A DNA stretch of 15,085 nucleotides from CAYYYP01 sp964475985 (GTDB taxonomy: Bacteria > Bdellovibrionota > UBA1018 > CAYHWW01): positions 1-15,085 of the forward strand of contig CAYYYP010000062.1 of the NCBI GenBank assembly GCA_964475985.1, given 5' to 3'. This document shows positions 6,701-11,852 of this stretch, piece by piece. The notes under the pieces are model-generated. The model was not told the DNA's origin, did not search any database, and worked only from the letters and a program-made list of their open reading frames with translations. Numbering within the stretch: the first letter of the stretch is position 1; every line of letters starts with the position of its first letter. A program made the translations under genes and the position numbers.

Positions 6701-9351
6701 CGCCTTAAAACCGAGGCCGTCGTAAATGGGGCATAGAGAGGGAAGCTCAATAAAAAAACAATGGGCAGGGTCCACACGGTGGGCGAGCCTGGCAGGACCG
6801 TCCATGCAAATAAAAGCCATACAAAAACCGTCGGAGCCACGAGGCTTCTGCGTAGGTTGTCAAAAATTTTCCAGCGTGAAATGAGGGACAGATTGTTATT
6901 GGGAAGCAGCCACCGCGCTATTTGCCAGTCGCCCCTGGTCCACCGGTGTTGACGTTTTGAGAATGCTTCGTAGTGAGAAGGGTAATCATCAAAGAGTTCC
7001 ACATCCGTGACCAAAGCGGCGCGGGCATAGGAGCCTTCGAATAAATCGTGGCTCAAAACGGAGTTTTCAGGGGCTCTGTTCTTAAGCGCCCTCTCAAAGG
7101 CATCAACTACGTAAAGCCCTTTTCCCGTGAAGCTGCCTTCTGCGAAAAGATCTTGATAGACATCAGATACGGCGGTTGTATAGGGATCAAGACCGGTATT
7201 GCCTGAGAAAATCTTGGAAAATCTTGTTTGAGCGGCACTCACCCAATCTACGCTGATGCGTGGCTGCAGAATGCCGTAGCCTTGGGTTACCCGCTCTTTC
7301 ACACTGCAATAATAAGGGCGATTCAAGGGATGGCTAATAGTGCCGATGAGCCTGTGGGCCGAGCTCCTGGGCAATTTAGTGTCGGAGTCAAGGGTGATGA
7401 CATTCTTGATTTTCAAGAAAAGTTCCCTGTCGGCGGAACTCTGGAGATGCTGTAAATAACTTGTATTTAAAGCGCCCCGTAGGAGAGCGTTGAATTCGAG
7501 GAGTTTGCCGCGTTTGCGCTCCCATCCGATCCATTTCCCCTCGGAGGGGTTCCATTTCCTGCGTCTCAAAAAGAGATGGAATTTTTTATTTCGGGCGTCT
7601 CCGTACATGGCGTTGAGAGCTTGAATGCCTTTGAGGGCTTGTTCCAAAAGAGGCCCATCGCTGGGCAACGCCTCTGATGTCGCGTCAGAGAAATCCCCCA
7701 GAAGCGCAAAATAAATATTGGCATCCTGATTGGCGAGGTAGTGGATTTGAATCGCATCCAAAAGTTCCTTCACCGCATTTTCATTTGAGAAAAGTGTGGG
7801 GATGACCACAAAAGTTTTTTCACTCTCAGGGATGCCGTCATCAAAATCCATTTTCGGCAAAGGCTTGGGCGCCATGAAAAATGTGATGTAATGATTCAAA
7901 AGGCTTAAAGCCAGTTCACTGGCGGGAATAAGGGCTATGGCCCCAAAACAAAGGGCCAGAATTTTACCGCCCTTCATGGAAAAGAAATAATTAAAAAGCG
8001 GGATCAAAGCAGCGACGGTCAAGAGACAGAGCGACCCCAAGTAAACACAGGTGGGATGTCGCAATAAGAAGCGTGAAACGGATTCAGAAAACCTTGCCTT
8101 GTATTGAAGTTCTTTTTCGAAGGCTTCAAGTCCCTCTCCCACTAGGTAATATCCTACGTGAGCGCGCCGGGTGAGAGGCTCACCTGATTTAGCCGATGCA
8201 AGTTCGATGGCTCGGGATGCTATATAAAGCTGGTTTTTTCCTGAATATTTCGCAAGGCGCTCAATGGCATGTCGATAACTGTCGCGGGTTGAAAAATCCA
8301 TTTTCGAATATGCGGCGGCTGGGTCTTGGGCCAAAATGGGATCAACGCAGCTTACGGACTCAAAGAAATCACGCCAATCCAACGCTCCTAGCAAGCGCAT
8401 GCTTGTGATGATATTGCCCACGGTCACTTGAGCGGCGGCTTGCCGGTGATGCTCAAGTTGAGTGACCTGGACGGTATTCGTATCATGGTGCTTAAGCTGA
8501 TTCTCGAGCCAATCAAATATGGGCCAAACATCAGGATCTTGATCACGCAAACGCTGGGTCAGTTGCACGATGAATGCGCGATTGAGATCCTCAGGCCTTG
8601 CCAGTTCTTCTGAGAGCATTTGCACGAGCTCATGGGACTGAGCCTTCCCGTGCAGCGTCAGCTCCAGGATTTTGTCAGCAAGGAGATCGGCCTCCGAGCG
8701 TTTTTGCCGAGCGCTCAAAATGCGAAGGGCCAAAGGTGTTAGGTGTTCAATAAGGGCGATGCGAAGTGTGATGGCCACGGCCCAAAGTTCCCCTATTTGA
8801 AGTGGGGAGACTCGTTGAAATGCTTGAATGAAGCGCTTGAGGGTTTCCGCGTCAAAACGGGAGTCCGTATGGGCGATGATCGCCAGGGCCATGGCGTAGA
8901 TGCGAGGGTAACCAGCCAGTTCTCCTGAGGCCAATTTTGGGAGTTCGTGATAATAATTCTCAGGAAGGTCTCTTTTGATTCCTTCAAGTTGTTCTTCCAC
9001 AATATGAAAATTATCTAAAAACCATTCTGCAGCAGGGGAAATGGCAGGTTTTGACCGCATGGTTTCCTCTAACGAAAGAAACGTGGATCTCAATTGTCTG
9101 CCGCATTCCTTGAGTTCCGAAAGCAGAGGATTGCCAGATCTGTCATCAGGACTGACTTTGAATTCTTCCGCTAAGTAGGCCGCATATTGTTCAAGGCGCT
9201 CAACGCTGAAAATTTCTTCGCGTATGGGGTCATCCGTCAGAAGTTCCGTTGAGCGTCTGAGGATGCTGAGAAAGCTCGCATAGTCGCTTGAATTCGTTGG
9301 GGTGCTTTTTGCCGCCATACTTGCCGCGACTTGCGGCGTGGTGCTCATCAT
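745..9351 (-). CDS. ndvB: Cyclic beta-1,2-glucan synthase (NdvB/ChvB/Cgs type)
   Basis: This inner-membrane enzyme polymerises UDP-glucose into beta-1,2-glucan, cyclises it and trims it. Its length of about 2868 residues matches known Cgs proteins. Numbering below is from the ATG at 9349-9351. After a soluble N-terminus there are two membrane segments at about 433-485. The GT84 glycosyltransferase follows, with LDSD (D655, D657) and the product-channel motif RQHRW (R800-W804). Four more helices lie at about 840-873 and 960-997. A glycoamylase-like domain at about 1114-1500 (WGISEAGYNARD, GLSDDLVISPY) is the part linked to cyclisation in recent work on the family, assigned GH189 as I recall. 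Two beta-sandwich phosphorylase N-domains begin near 1584 and 2092. The C-terminal GH94 (alpha/alpha)6 domain carries GDWNDGM with the presumed catalytic D2544, and YVPGVRENGGQYTH. A GTG at 9367-9369 would add six residues; neither start has a Shine-Dalgarno. No NdvA/ChvA exporter gene is nearby. The N gap falls at residues 1979-1982. Confidence 0.95.
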   Translation of the reverse strand: MMSTTPQVAASMAAKSTPTNSSDYASFLSILRRSTELLTDDPIREEIFSVERLEQYAAYLAEEFKVSPDDRSGNPLLSELKECGRQLRSTFLSLEETMRSKPAISPAAEWFLDNFHIVEEQLEGIKRDLPENYYHELPKLASGELAGYPRIYAMALAIIAHTDSRFDAETLKRFIQAFQRVSPLQIGELWAVAITLRIALIEHLTPLALRILSARQKRSEADLLADKILELTLHGKAQSHELVQMLSEELARPEDLNRAFIVQLTQRLRDQDPDVWPIFDWLENQLKHHDTNTVQVTQLEHHRQAAAQVTVGNIITSMRLLGALDWRDFFESVSCVDPILAQDPAAAYSKMDFSTRDSYRHAIERLAKYSGKNQLYIASRAIELASAKSGEPLTRRAHVGYYLVGEGLEAFEKELQYKARFSESVSRFLLRHPTCVYLGSLCLLTVAALIPLFNYFFSMKGGKILALCFGAIALIPASELALSLLNHYITFFMAPKPLPKMDFDDGIPESEKTFVVIPTLFSNENAVKELLDAIQIHYLANQDANIYFALLGDFSDATSEALPSDGPLLEQALKGIQALNAMYGDARNKKFHLFLRRRKWNPSEGKWIGWERKRGKLLEFNALLRGALNTSYLQHLQSSADRELFLKIKNVITLDSDTKLPRSSAHRLIGTISHPLNRPYYCSVKERVTQGYGILQPRISVDWVSAAQTRFSKIFSGNTGLDPYTTAVSDVYQDLFAEGSFTGKGLYVVDAFERALKNRAPENSVLSHDLFEGSYARAALVTDVELFDDYPSHYEAFSKRQHRWTRGDWQIARWLLPNNNLSLISRWKIFDNLRRSLVAPTVFVWLLFAWTVLPGSPTVWTLPIVFLLSFPLYAPFTTASVLRRHGLSWWEHFKAGCTDALGKAQQIILTAAFLADQSWNQLDAILRTIYRKLISKKKLLEWMTFAQVEHFQKGRPHSLFGYLGVAPFFAVFTALGIFFLQPSAIWVASPFLLLWLGNSQLKKWLNQSPKISTLPLDASEVQTFRYYARRTWHFFETFVGEEDHWLAPDNFQEEPKPIVATRTSPTNIGLQLLSTASAFDFGYIGVLEFLERLEKTFSTLAKLEGLNGHFFNWYDTRTLEPLRPQYISTVDSGNLAGHLMALKQACLAIAGGTLVNENAIHGIADTFFVILQEARHIQDTSQGSAAVSLKHFFEVIEGAQANLLLHSPAGTDITGSVMPALMVALREAEDILDTLGAEEGALKFSNTKKWVKCAINQITGLQRDAGDLVTNDVQARLLKLAEKCDEMALKMDFGFLYDQERKIFVIGYNASEGKRDASYYDLLASESRLASFVAIAKGDVPLEHWFRLGRQMTAVNKSRSLIAWTATMFEYLMPLLVMQRYRGTLLDQTYQSVVARQIEYGNQHQVPWGISEAGYNARDLNLNYQYGPFGVPGLGLKRGLSDDLVISPYSTMLAAMIDPRSALANLKILESKGALSQYGFYESIDYTPQRLPENQKSFILRSFMAHHQGMSLVSLNNLLNHSIMQARFHAEPRVQATQLLLQESIPTAVTIAKPHAEEAHIAAPMRFAEALNPRFYSDVHVATPRTQVLSNGNYSVMVTSAGSGYSKCGPLSVTRWREDWTRDHWGSFIYIRDRVSGKVWSTSYQPTTVKPETYEVVFAEDKVEFLRQDGDISTHTEIIVSPEDDVELRRVSLTNHSNETYDLEITSFMEVVLARATDDAAHPAFSNLFVQTEFVLSERTLLATRRKRSKNEAQSWGFHVVVAEGDVTTPVQYETDRSRFIGRGRSAFEPIVIKEGRPLSNTVGSVLDPAFSLRETLRIPAHSTARLTFATGIAKSREEALRLADKYHDIHIFAREAGIAWTQSQVHLRHLNISSEKAHLYQRLAGRIIYSDPLLRPRSHVLAQNRKSQSSLWAYGISGDLPIILTRISDEKDMAMVRDLLHAHEYLRLKGLLVDLVILNERAPSYLQFLQEALQKQIXXXXASQSLLDKPGGIFIRRTDIMPVEDVTLLKSVAKVTLSAERGTLDEQLKRRPLENVPPKTLIPTAPNKKYPRSVLNTPVLKFFNGLGGFNPESLSYVIILREEQWTPAPWINVIANGMDFGFQVSESGAGYTWSVNSRENRLTSWSNDPVTDPVGETIDIRDEETGDYWTPTPLPIREAEPYVISHAQGCTRFDHTSHGIAQSLELFVPLDASVKISRLKLKNLSSETRKLSVTSFVEWVLGFQRGVTAPMIVTELDVSTGALFARNFYNNEFSQRVAFASISEGARSFTCDRKEFMGRNGSPARPAAMNNFSLSHRYGAGLDPCAALQTKFELEPGQEREFIFLLGDAPNAETARLYATHYRNKEKAEKAFQEMKSYWKEATGSIQIKTPDPAMNIMVNHWLLYQTLSCRVWARSAFYQSGGAFGFRDQLQDVMALIYSQPKIAREQILCAAARQFLEGDVQHWWHPPTGRGVRTQFSDDLLWLPFVVSFYIKTTGDSSVLHEEVSFIEAPLLEEGQDDAYTHPKISNQKASIFEHCLRAIDRSLKLGQHGLPLMGSGDWNDGMNRVGHEGKGESVWVAWFLSSTLKSFIPICEKEGRLDRVESYGNHLKILKTSLEQNAWDGDWYKRAYFDDGSALGSASNQECRIDSIAQSWAVLSGVGDPKRCVAAMAAVDEYLIYRGDGLIKLFTPPFDRFDENSMDPGYIKGYVPGVRENGGQYTHAAIWTVMAFASLGEGDLAGELYALLNPINHSSTRAGVHKYKVEPYVVAADIYGFHPHTGRGGWTWYTGSASWMYRAAIESILGFDLRGNILRMEPCIPRSWREFEMTYKYGEGNKTEYRIRVIKPEGTEDKNKGHIKLDGVVLNSQDIALKDDGISHDVEILLGS
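3408..3417. other. Assembly gap (10 N) inside the glucan synthase gene
   Basis: Ten unknown bases interrupt the gene between a helix ending EALQKQI and a segment starting ASQSLLDKPGG, in the linker ahead of the second phosphorylase N-domain. The reading frame is the same on both sides, so the nominal size is compatible with an intact gene. Ten Ns can be an arbitrary placeholder, so the true number of missing residues is unknown and a join of two contigs from related genes cannot be excluded. Confidence 0.95.
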
Positions 9352-9388
9352 AGTGTTTTTATAACACACACGGGAAAATTTAATGAAT

Positions 9389-9394
9389 CTTATA
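9389..9394 (-). promoter_or_regulatory. Possible -10 box for the glucan synthase gene
   Basis: Read on the minus strand this is TATAAG, about 38 bases before the ATG. A TTGGCA resembling a -35 box lies at 9416-9421, but the spacing of 21 bases is longer than the usual 16-18. The site is therefore weak, and the promoter may be elsewhere or use another sigma factor. Confidence 0.25.
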
Positions 9395-9629
9395 CTGCCT
9401 TGGTCTGCTCTTCTTTGCCAATCGCTACCGCAGATACGACGGTGACAAGGGCTTTGTCCCGAACACCTAAACCTTCACGGGCCTAAAATATATCATTCGC
9501 CACGCGTTAAATGATCTCGTTTATCAAAGTGGATCCGAGTCCCGCCGACCTCTCCGAATTTAAACTATTTACTACGAACCTTTTAATTTTTTTTTTGCCT
9601 TCATGAGGATAGCGGGCGATGGAAAGTTT

Positions 9630-9635
9630 GGAGGA
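9630..9635 (+). promoter_or_regulatory. Shine-Dalgarno of the small secreted protein
   Basis: GGAGGA lies 8 bases before the ATG at 9644-9646 and 5 bases before an in-frame TTG at 9641. The ATG has the more usual spacing and is preferred as the start. Confidence 0.65.
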
Positions 9636-9643
9636 ATCTTTTG

Positions 9644-9988
9644 ATGTATCGATTTTTTGTATTAATTATGACTTTTGGATTTTTGGTGCAGGCCTGGCCA
9701 TTTAGTCTTTATGGTTTCGCCGCGGATCAGTATCCGGGGCCGTTTTCGCCTAGTCCTAATGTGATCATGCCGGGGGCGGGGGCGCCTTATGCTACTCAGC
9801 CGAATGTGTTGCCCCACGATACGTTAGTGGAGCGGGAACGGGCGCGCGTGAATACAAAAAGCACCCATAACCAGCGCTCAGCGCCGCAGAATCTCACAGA
9901 TGGTACCGTGGATAAGATGTATAAATCCCAAAATGATAGCTTTGTTGAAAAAGTAAAAAGTGGGACAGCGCCAAAACCTACGAACTGA
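9644..9988 (+). CDS. Small secreted protein of unknown function
   Basis: The protein has 114 residues. The N-terminus MYRFFVLIMTFGFLVQAWPF is a hydrophobic signal sequence, with a likely signal-peptidase I site near GFA/ADQ, giving a mature protein of about 87 residues. The mature part begins with a Pro/Gly-rich stretch (YPGPFSPSPNVIMPGAG), then an Arg-rich segment VERERARVN and a polar Lys-rich tail ending KPTN. It has no cysteine and no recognised domain, and is probably largely disordered in the periplasm or outside the cell. The GGAGGA Shine-Dalgarno decides the start. It diverges from the glucan synthase and ends 33 bp before the stop of the converging TMEM175 gene, with no clear terminator in between. 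The function cannot be called from sequence. Confidence 0.7.
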   Translation: MYRFFVLIMTFGFLVQAWPFSLYGFAADQYPGPFSPSPNVIMPGAGAPYATQPNVLPHDTLVERERARVNTKSTHNQRSAPQNLTDGTVDKMYKSQNDSFVEKVKSGTAPKPTN

Positions 9989-10021
9989 TTGGCGCGGGCT
10001 GATTTCTTAAGCTCACCTACT

Positions 10022-10606
10022 TCAGTCGCACTTTTCATTCATGACGCGCTCGATGCGGCGGTCGGGAATAAGCCAGAGGATGGCTACCAAAACGTAAAGT
10101 GAGTAAGCTAACCACGGACTTAAATGTGAGAGGCAAATTCCCAAGAGATAAATTCCGACGGAAATTTTTCCTTTGAAGTCGGTTCCGATGGCCGCCGCGA
10201 GGCAGGACTGATTTCCGTGATGACTTAGGAGTGCGCGAGATAGAAGATGGTACGCAATCCCAGAAAACATGAGGACCGCCCCATAAAGTGCTACCGGCCA
10301 CGGGGCAAAATGGTTTTCCCCCATCCAGGCGGTGGCAAAGGGTGTGAGGGAGAGCCAAAAAAGAAGATGCAGATTTGCCCAGAGAATCCGTCCATTTACT
10401 TTTTCTGCCGCCTGCAACAAATGGTGATGATTGTTCCAATAAATCCCAATGAAAATAAAACTTAAAACATAGCTCAGAAAAATGGGCCAAAGTGGGTGTA
10501 AAGCCGCTAGTTCCACCCCGTGGGGAGTTTTTAATTCAAGCACCATGATCGTAATGATGATGGCAATGACTCCGTCGCTAAATGCCTCAAGGCGTCCTTT
10601 GTGCAT
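10022..10606 (-). CDS. TMEM175-family potassium channel (DUF1211)
   Basis: The protein has 194 residues, the usual length of the bacterial single-repeat TMEM175 family, which assembles into tetrameric potassium-selective leak channels in the cytoplasmic membrane. The first helix carries the family signature RLEAFSDGVIAI at residues 5-16; its FSDG segment is the hallmark, and the pore is lined by the start of helix 1. Five further hydrophobic helices follow, at about 42-58, 72-98, 105-127, 148-165 and 166-182. An HHHLL segment lies after helix 2. The ATG at 10604-10606 gives the signature at the expected distance from the N-terminus, although no Shine-Dalgarno precedes it. The gene stands alone, convergent with the small secreted protein and divergent from the SFPASD/catalase-like pair. 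Family assignment is firm; ion selectivity and role (membrane potential, osmotic balance) come from knowledge of the family. Confidence 0.92.
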   Translation of the reverse strand: MHKGRLEAFSDGVIAIIITIMVLELKTPHGVELAALHPLWPIFLSYVLSFIFIGIYWNNHHHLLQAAEKVNGRILWANLHLLFWLSLTPFATAWMGENHFAPWPVALYGAVLMFSGIAYHLLSRALLSHHGNQSCLAAAIGTDFKGKISVGIYLLGICLSHLSPWLAYSLYVLVAILWLIPDRRIERVMNEKCD

Positions 10607-10613
10607 AAATTTT

Positions 10614-10720
10614 GTTCTAGGCTAAGGGCGCCCTACTCGCACGACTTTTCTTAGAACTTGCCCGGTGAGAGGCACCACAGCTTCCGGGAAAAATTGTCAG
10701 GACTATGGTTAGAATTGCCC
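10614..10720. promoter_or_regulatory. Repeated TTAGAA boxes and a palindrome in a divergent promoter region
   Basis: The 193-bp spacer between the TMEM175 gene and the SFPASD gene holds several related elements. GTTCTAGG (10614-10621) is an inverted copy, with one mismatch, of CTTAGAAC (10650-10657). TTAGAACTTGCCC (10651-10663) recurs as TTAGAATTGCCC (10709-10720). A perfect palindrome AGGGCGCCCT lies at 10625-10634, 19 bases from the TMEM175 start. CCCGG (10661-10665) can pair with CCGGG (10684-10688). Such spacing would suit a regulator controlling both directions, but no known operator was recognised and short repeats of this kind can arise by chance. Confidence 0.3.
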
Positions 10721-10799
10721 CGTTCTTTTCAAATTACTGGGCCTCCCATGATTTAACGAGCTCCTTAACTTTGGTTTAAGATTTGCAAAACTATTTTAA

Positions 10800-10994
10800 A
10801 TGAACTCAAACCAAGACAAACTTAAGAAACACGAAGAAGAAAAAATTGATGAAGCTATTCGCGAGTCGTTTCCCGCAAGTGATGCACCGAGCTGGACGCC
10901 AACTACCGTAGGGAAACGGGAAAACCCTTCTTCCAAAGAATCCCAAAACCCTGATTCCAAAAAACCTAAGACGAATGATTTTTCGCAAAACTAG
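10800..10994 (+). CDS. Small SFPASD-motif protein of unknown function
   Basis: The protein has 64 residues and is highly charged. Its core, IDEAIRESFPASDAPSWTP at about residues 17-35, is a motif I recognise from many short bacterial hypothetical proteins, usually written ESFPASDPPSW. The rest is Lys/Glu/Ser/Asn-rich and probably disordered, and there is no signal peptide or membrane helix. The motif supports this frame as genuine despite its size. The ATG at 10800 has no visible Shine-Dalgarno. The last 20 bp overlap the start of the catalase-like gene, so the two are likely co-transcribed and translationally coupled. The biochemical role of the motif is not known to me. Confidence 0.75.
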   Translation: MNSNQDKLKKHEEEKIDEAIRESFPASDAPSWTPTTVGKRENPSSKESQNPDSKKPKTNDFSQN

Positions 10995-11715
10995 GGAGAC
11001 AGTGGGATTCGCCGGTGGCTACGCGTTGGGCTTACTAACCGGTAGTGTGAGTTTTTTACGGCAATCTCGCATGTTTCACCCCAACGGGATTACTTTTTTA
11101 GGACGGGTAAAAAACCTGTCGGATGATCAAGTTTTTCCGCCCTATGTACTACTTAGACTCTCTAGCGCTTGGTGGAAAACTAAGGAGTGGAAAGATGTGC
11201 TTGGCATTGCCCTTCGGTTTTCTGAATCACCTGAATTTTCCCCCACGCCCCGGTCTCACGATCAAGACCTGCTCTTTGCTACTATTCGTTACCCATGGAC
11301 CATGCCCTTTGCTCCGCTAAGCACGAAAGTCGATGATTTTTTGGCAAATGAGTATTTCGCGGTGACGCCCTTCAATATGCGGTTAAATTCCCGCAAGGCC
11401 CTCCTTAAATTTAAACTTGTCCCAAAACAGGTTTCCCCCGATGGCCATGGGCGAGCCAAAAGGTTTGAAAAAGCAGTTTCGCAAAACTTGGCCGCATTTG
11501 ATCTAGATTATCTGGATTTAAACGATCGCCGTTCCGGATGGCATGCGCTCGCTCGGATTGAAGTCCTTAATCCTTTAAATTTAAATCAGGCCCTTCTTAA
11601 ATTTAATCCATTTAGAACAGGCCTTGGCATTCATCCCCGGGGCCTAGTGCACTTCCTTCGTATTGGTGCCTACGCCCTTAGCCAGCGCATGCGCCCAGAT
11701 CACGCTGAATTGTGA
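10975..11715 (+). CDS. Small catalase-fold (SrpA-like) heme protein candidate
   Basis: The protein has 246 residues, about half the length of a classical catalase. In order it shows the landmarks of that fold: MFHPNG with H35 where catalases carry the distal histidine (VxHAxG); LLRLSSAW with R61 and S63, like the conserved RFS; DVLGIALRF, like RGFAVKF; FLANEYFAVTPF; and near the C-terminus RIGAYALSQR, whose R229-x3-Y233-x4-R238 spacing equals the proximal heme motif of catalases. I infer a minimal catalase-like heme protein with possible peroxidase, catalase or lipid-hydroperoxide activity, cytoplasmic or membrane-associated. Residues 11-24 (GFAGGYALGLLTGS) are mildly hydrophobic. A GTG at 11002 preceded by AGGGAGA is an alternative start, 9 residues shorter. 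It overlaps the SFPASD gene by 20 bp. The fold call rests on motif order read by eye, so activity is unproven. Confidence 0.62.
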   Translation: MIFRKTRETVGFAGGYALGLLTGSVSFLRQSRMFHPNGITFLGRVKNLSDDQVFPPYVLLRLSSAWWKTKEWKDVLGIALRFSESPEFSPTPRSHDQDLLFATIRYPWTMPFAPLSTKVDDFLANEYFAVTPFNMRLNSRKALLKFKLVPKQVSPDGHGRAKRFEKAVSQNLAAFDLDYLDLNDRRSGWHALARIEVLNPLNLNQALLKFNPFRTGLGIHPRGLVHFLRIGAYALSQRMRPDHAEL

Positions 11716-11785
11716 CCTAAAGCTTCGTCGGTCGTAGGACGCCGGTTCTGAGGCACTCGTGCAACCTGAATATAAAGTAAATATT

Positions 11786-11791
11786 TATAAT
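11786..11791 (+). promoter_or_regulatory. Possible -10 box upstream of the 607-residue exported protein
   Basis: A perfect TATAAT lies in a very AT-rich stretch about 61 bases before the ATG at 11853. No good -35 box lies 16-18 bases upstream (AACCTG is the best at that spacing). The AT-rich setting makes chance matches likely. Confidence 0.3.
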
Positions 11792-11852
11792 TTATTAAAT
11801 CACGATTTCCCGTTGCGCCGTTTGACCCTGAAATGGTAGGGCTCTCCAGCCC

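Larger units (their letters stand above)
9370..9643. other. Divergent intergenic region with short dyads
   Basis: This spacer separates the minus-strand glucan synthase from the plus-strand small secreted protein and should hold the promoters of both. GACAA at 9444-9448 and TTGTC at 9454-9458 form a 5-bp dyad with a 5-base loop. Immediately beyond it, CCCGAA (9459-9464) can pair with TTCACGGG (9474-9481) with a 2-base bulge. A run of ten Ts lies at about 9588-9598. The dyads could be operators shared by the two genes, but no regulator family was recognised. Confidence 0.35.

Noticed and set aside
9986..10024. Bidirectional terminator between the convergent secreted-protein and TMEM175 genes
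   Set aside because: The 33-bp gap has no stem longer than a few base pairs and no T run in either direction.
10651..10690. Possible riboswitch ahead of the SFPASD/catalase-like pair
   Set aside because: Short GGTG/CACC and CCCGG/CCGGG stems are present, but none of the conserved loops of fluoride, thiamine, cobalamin or c-di-GMP riboswitches could be matched, and the distance to the start is long.
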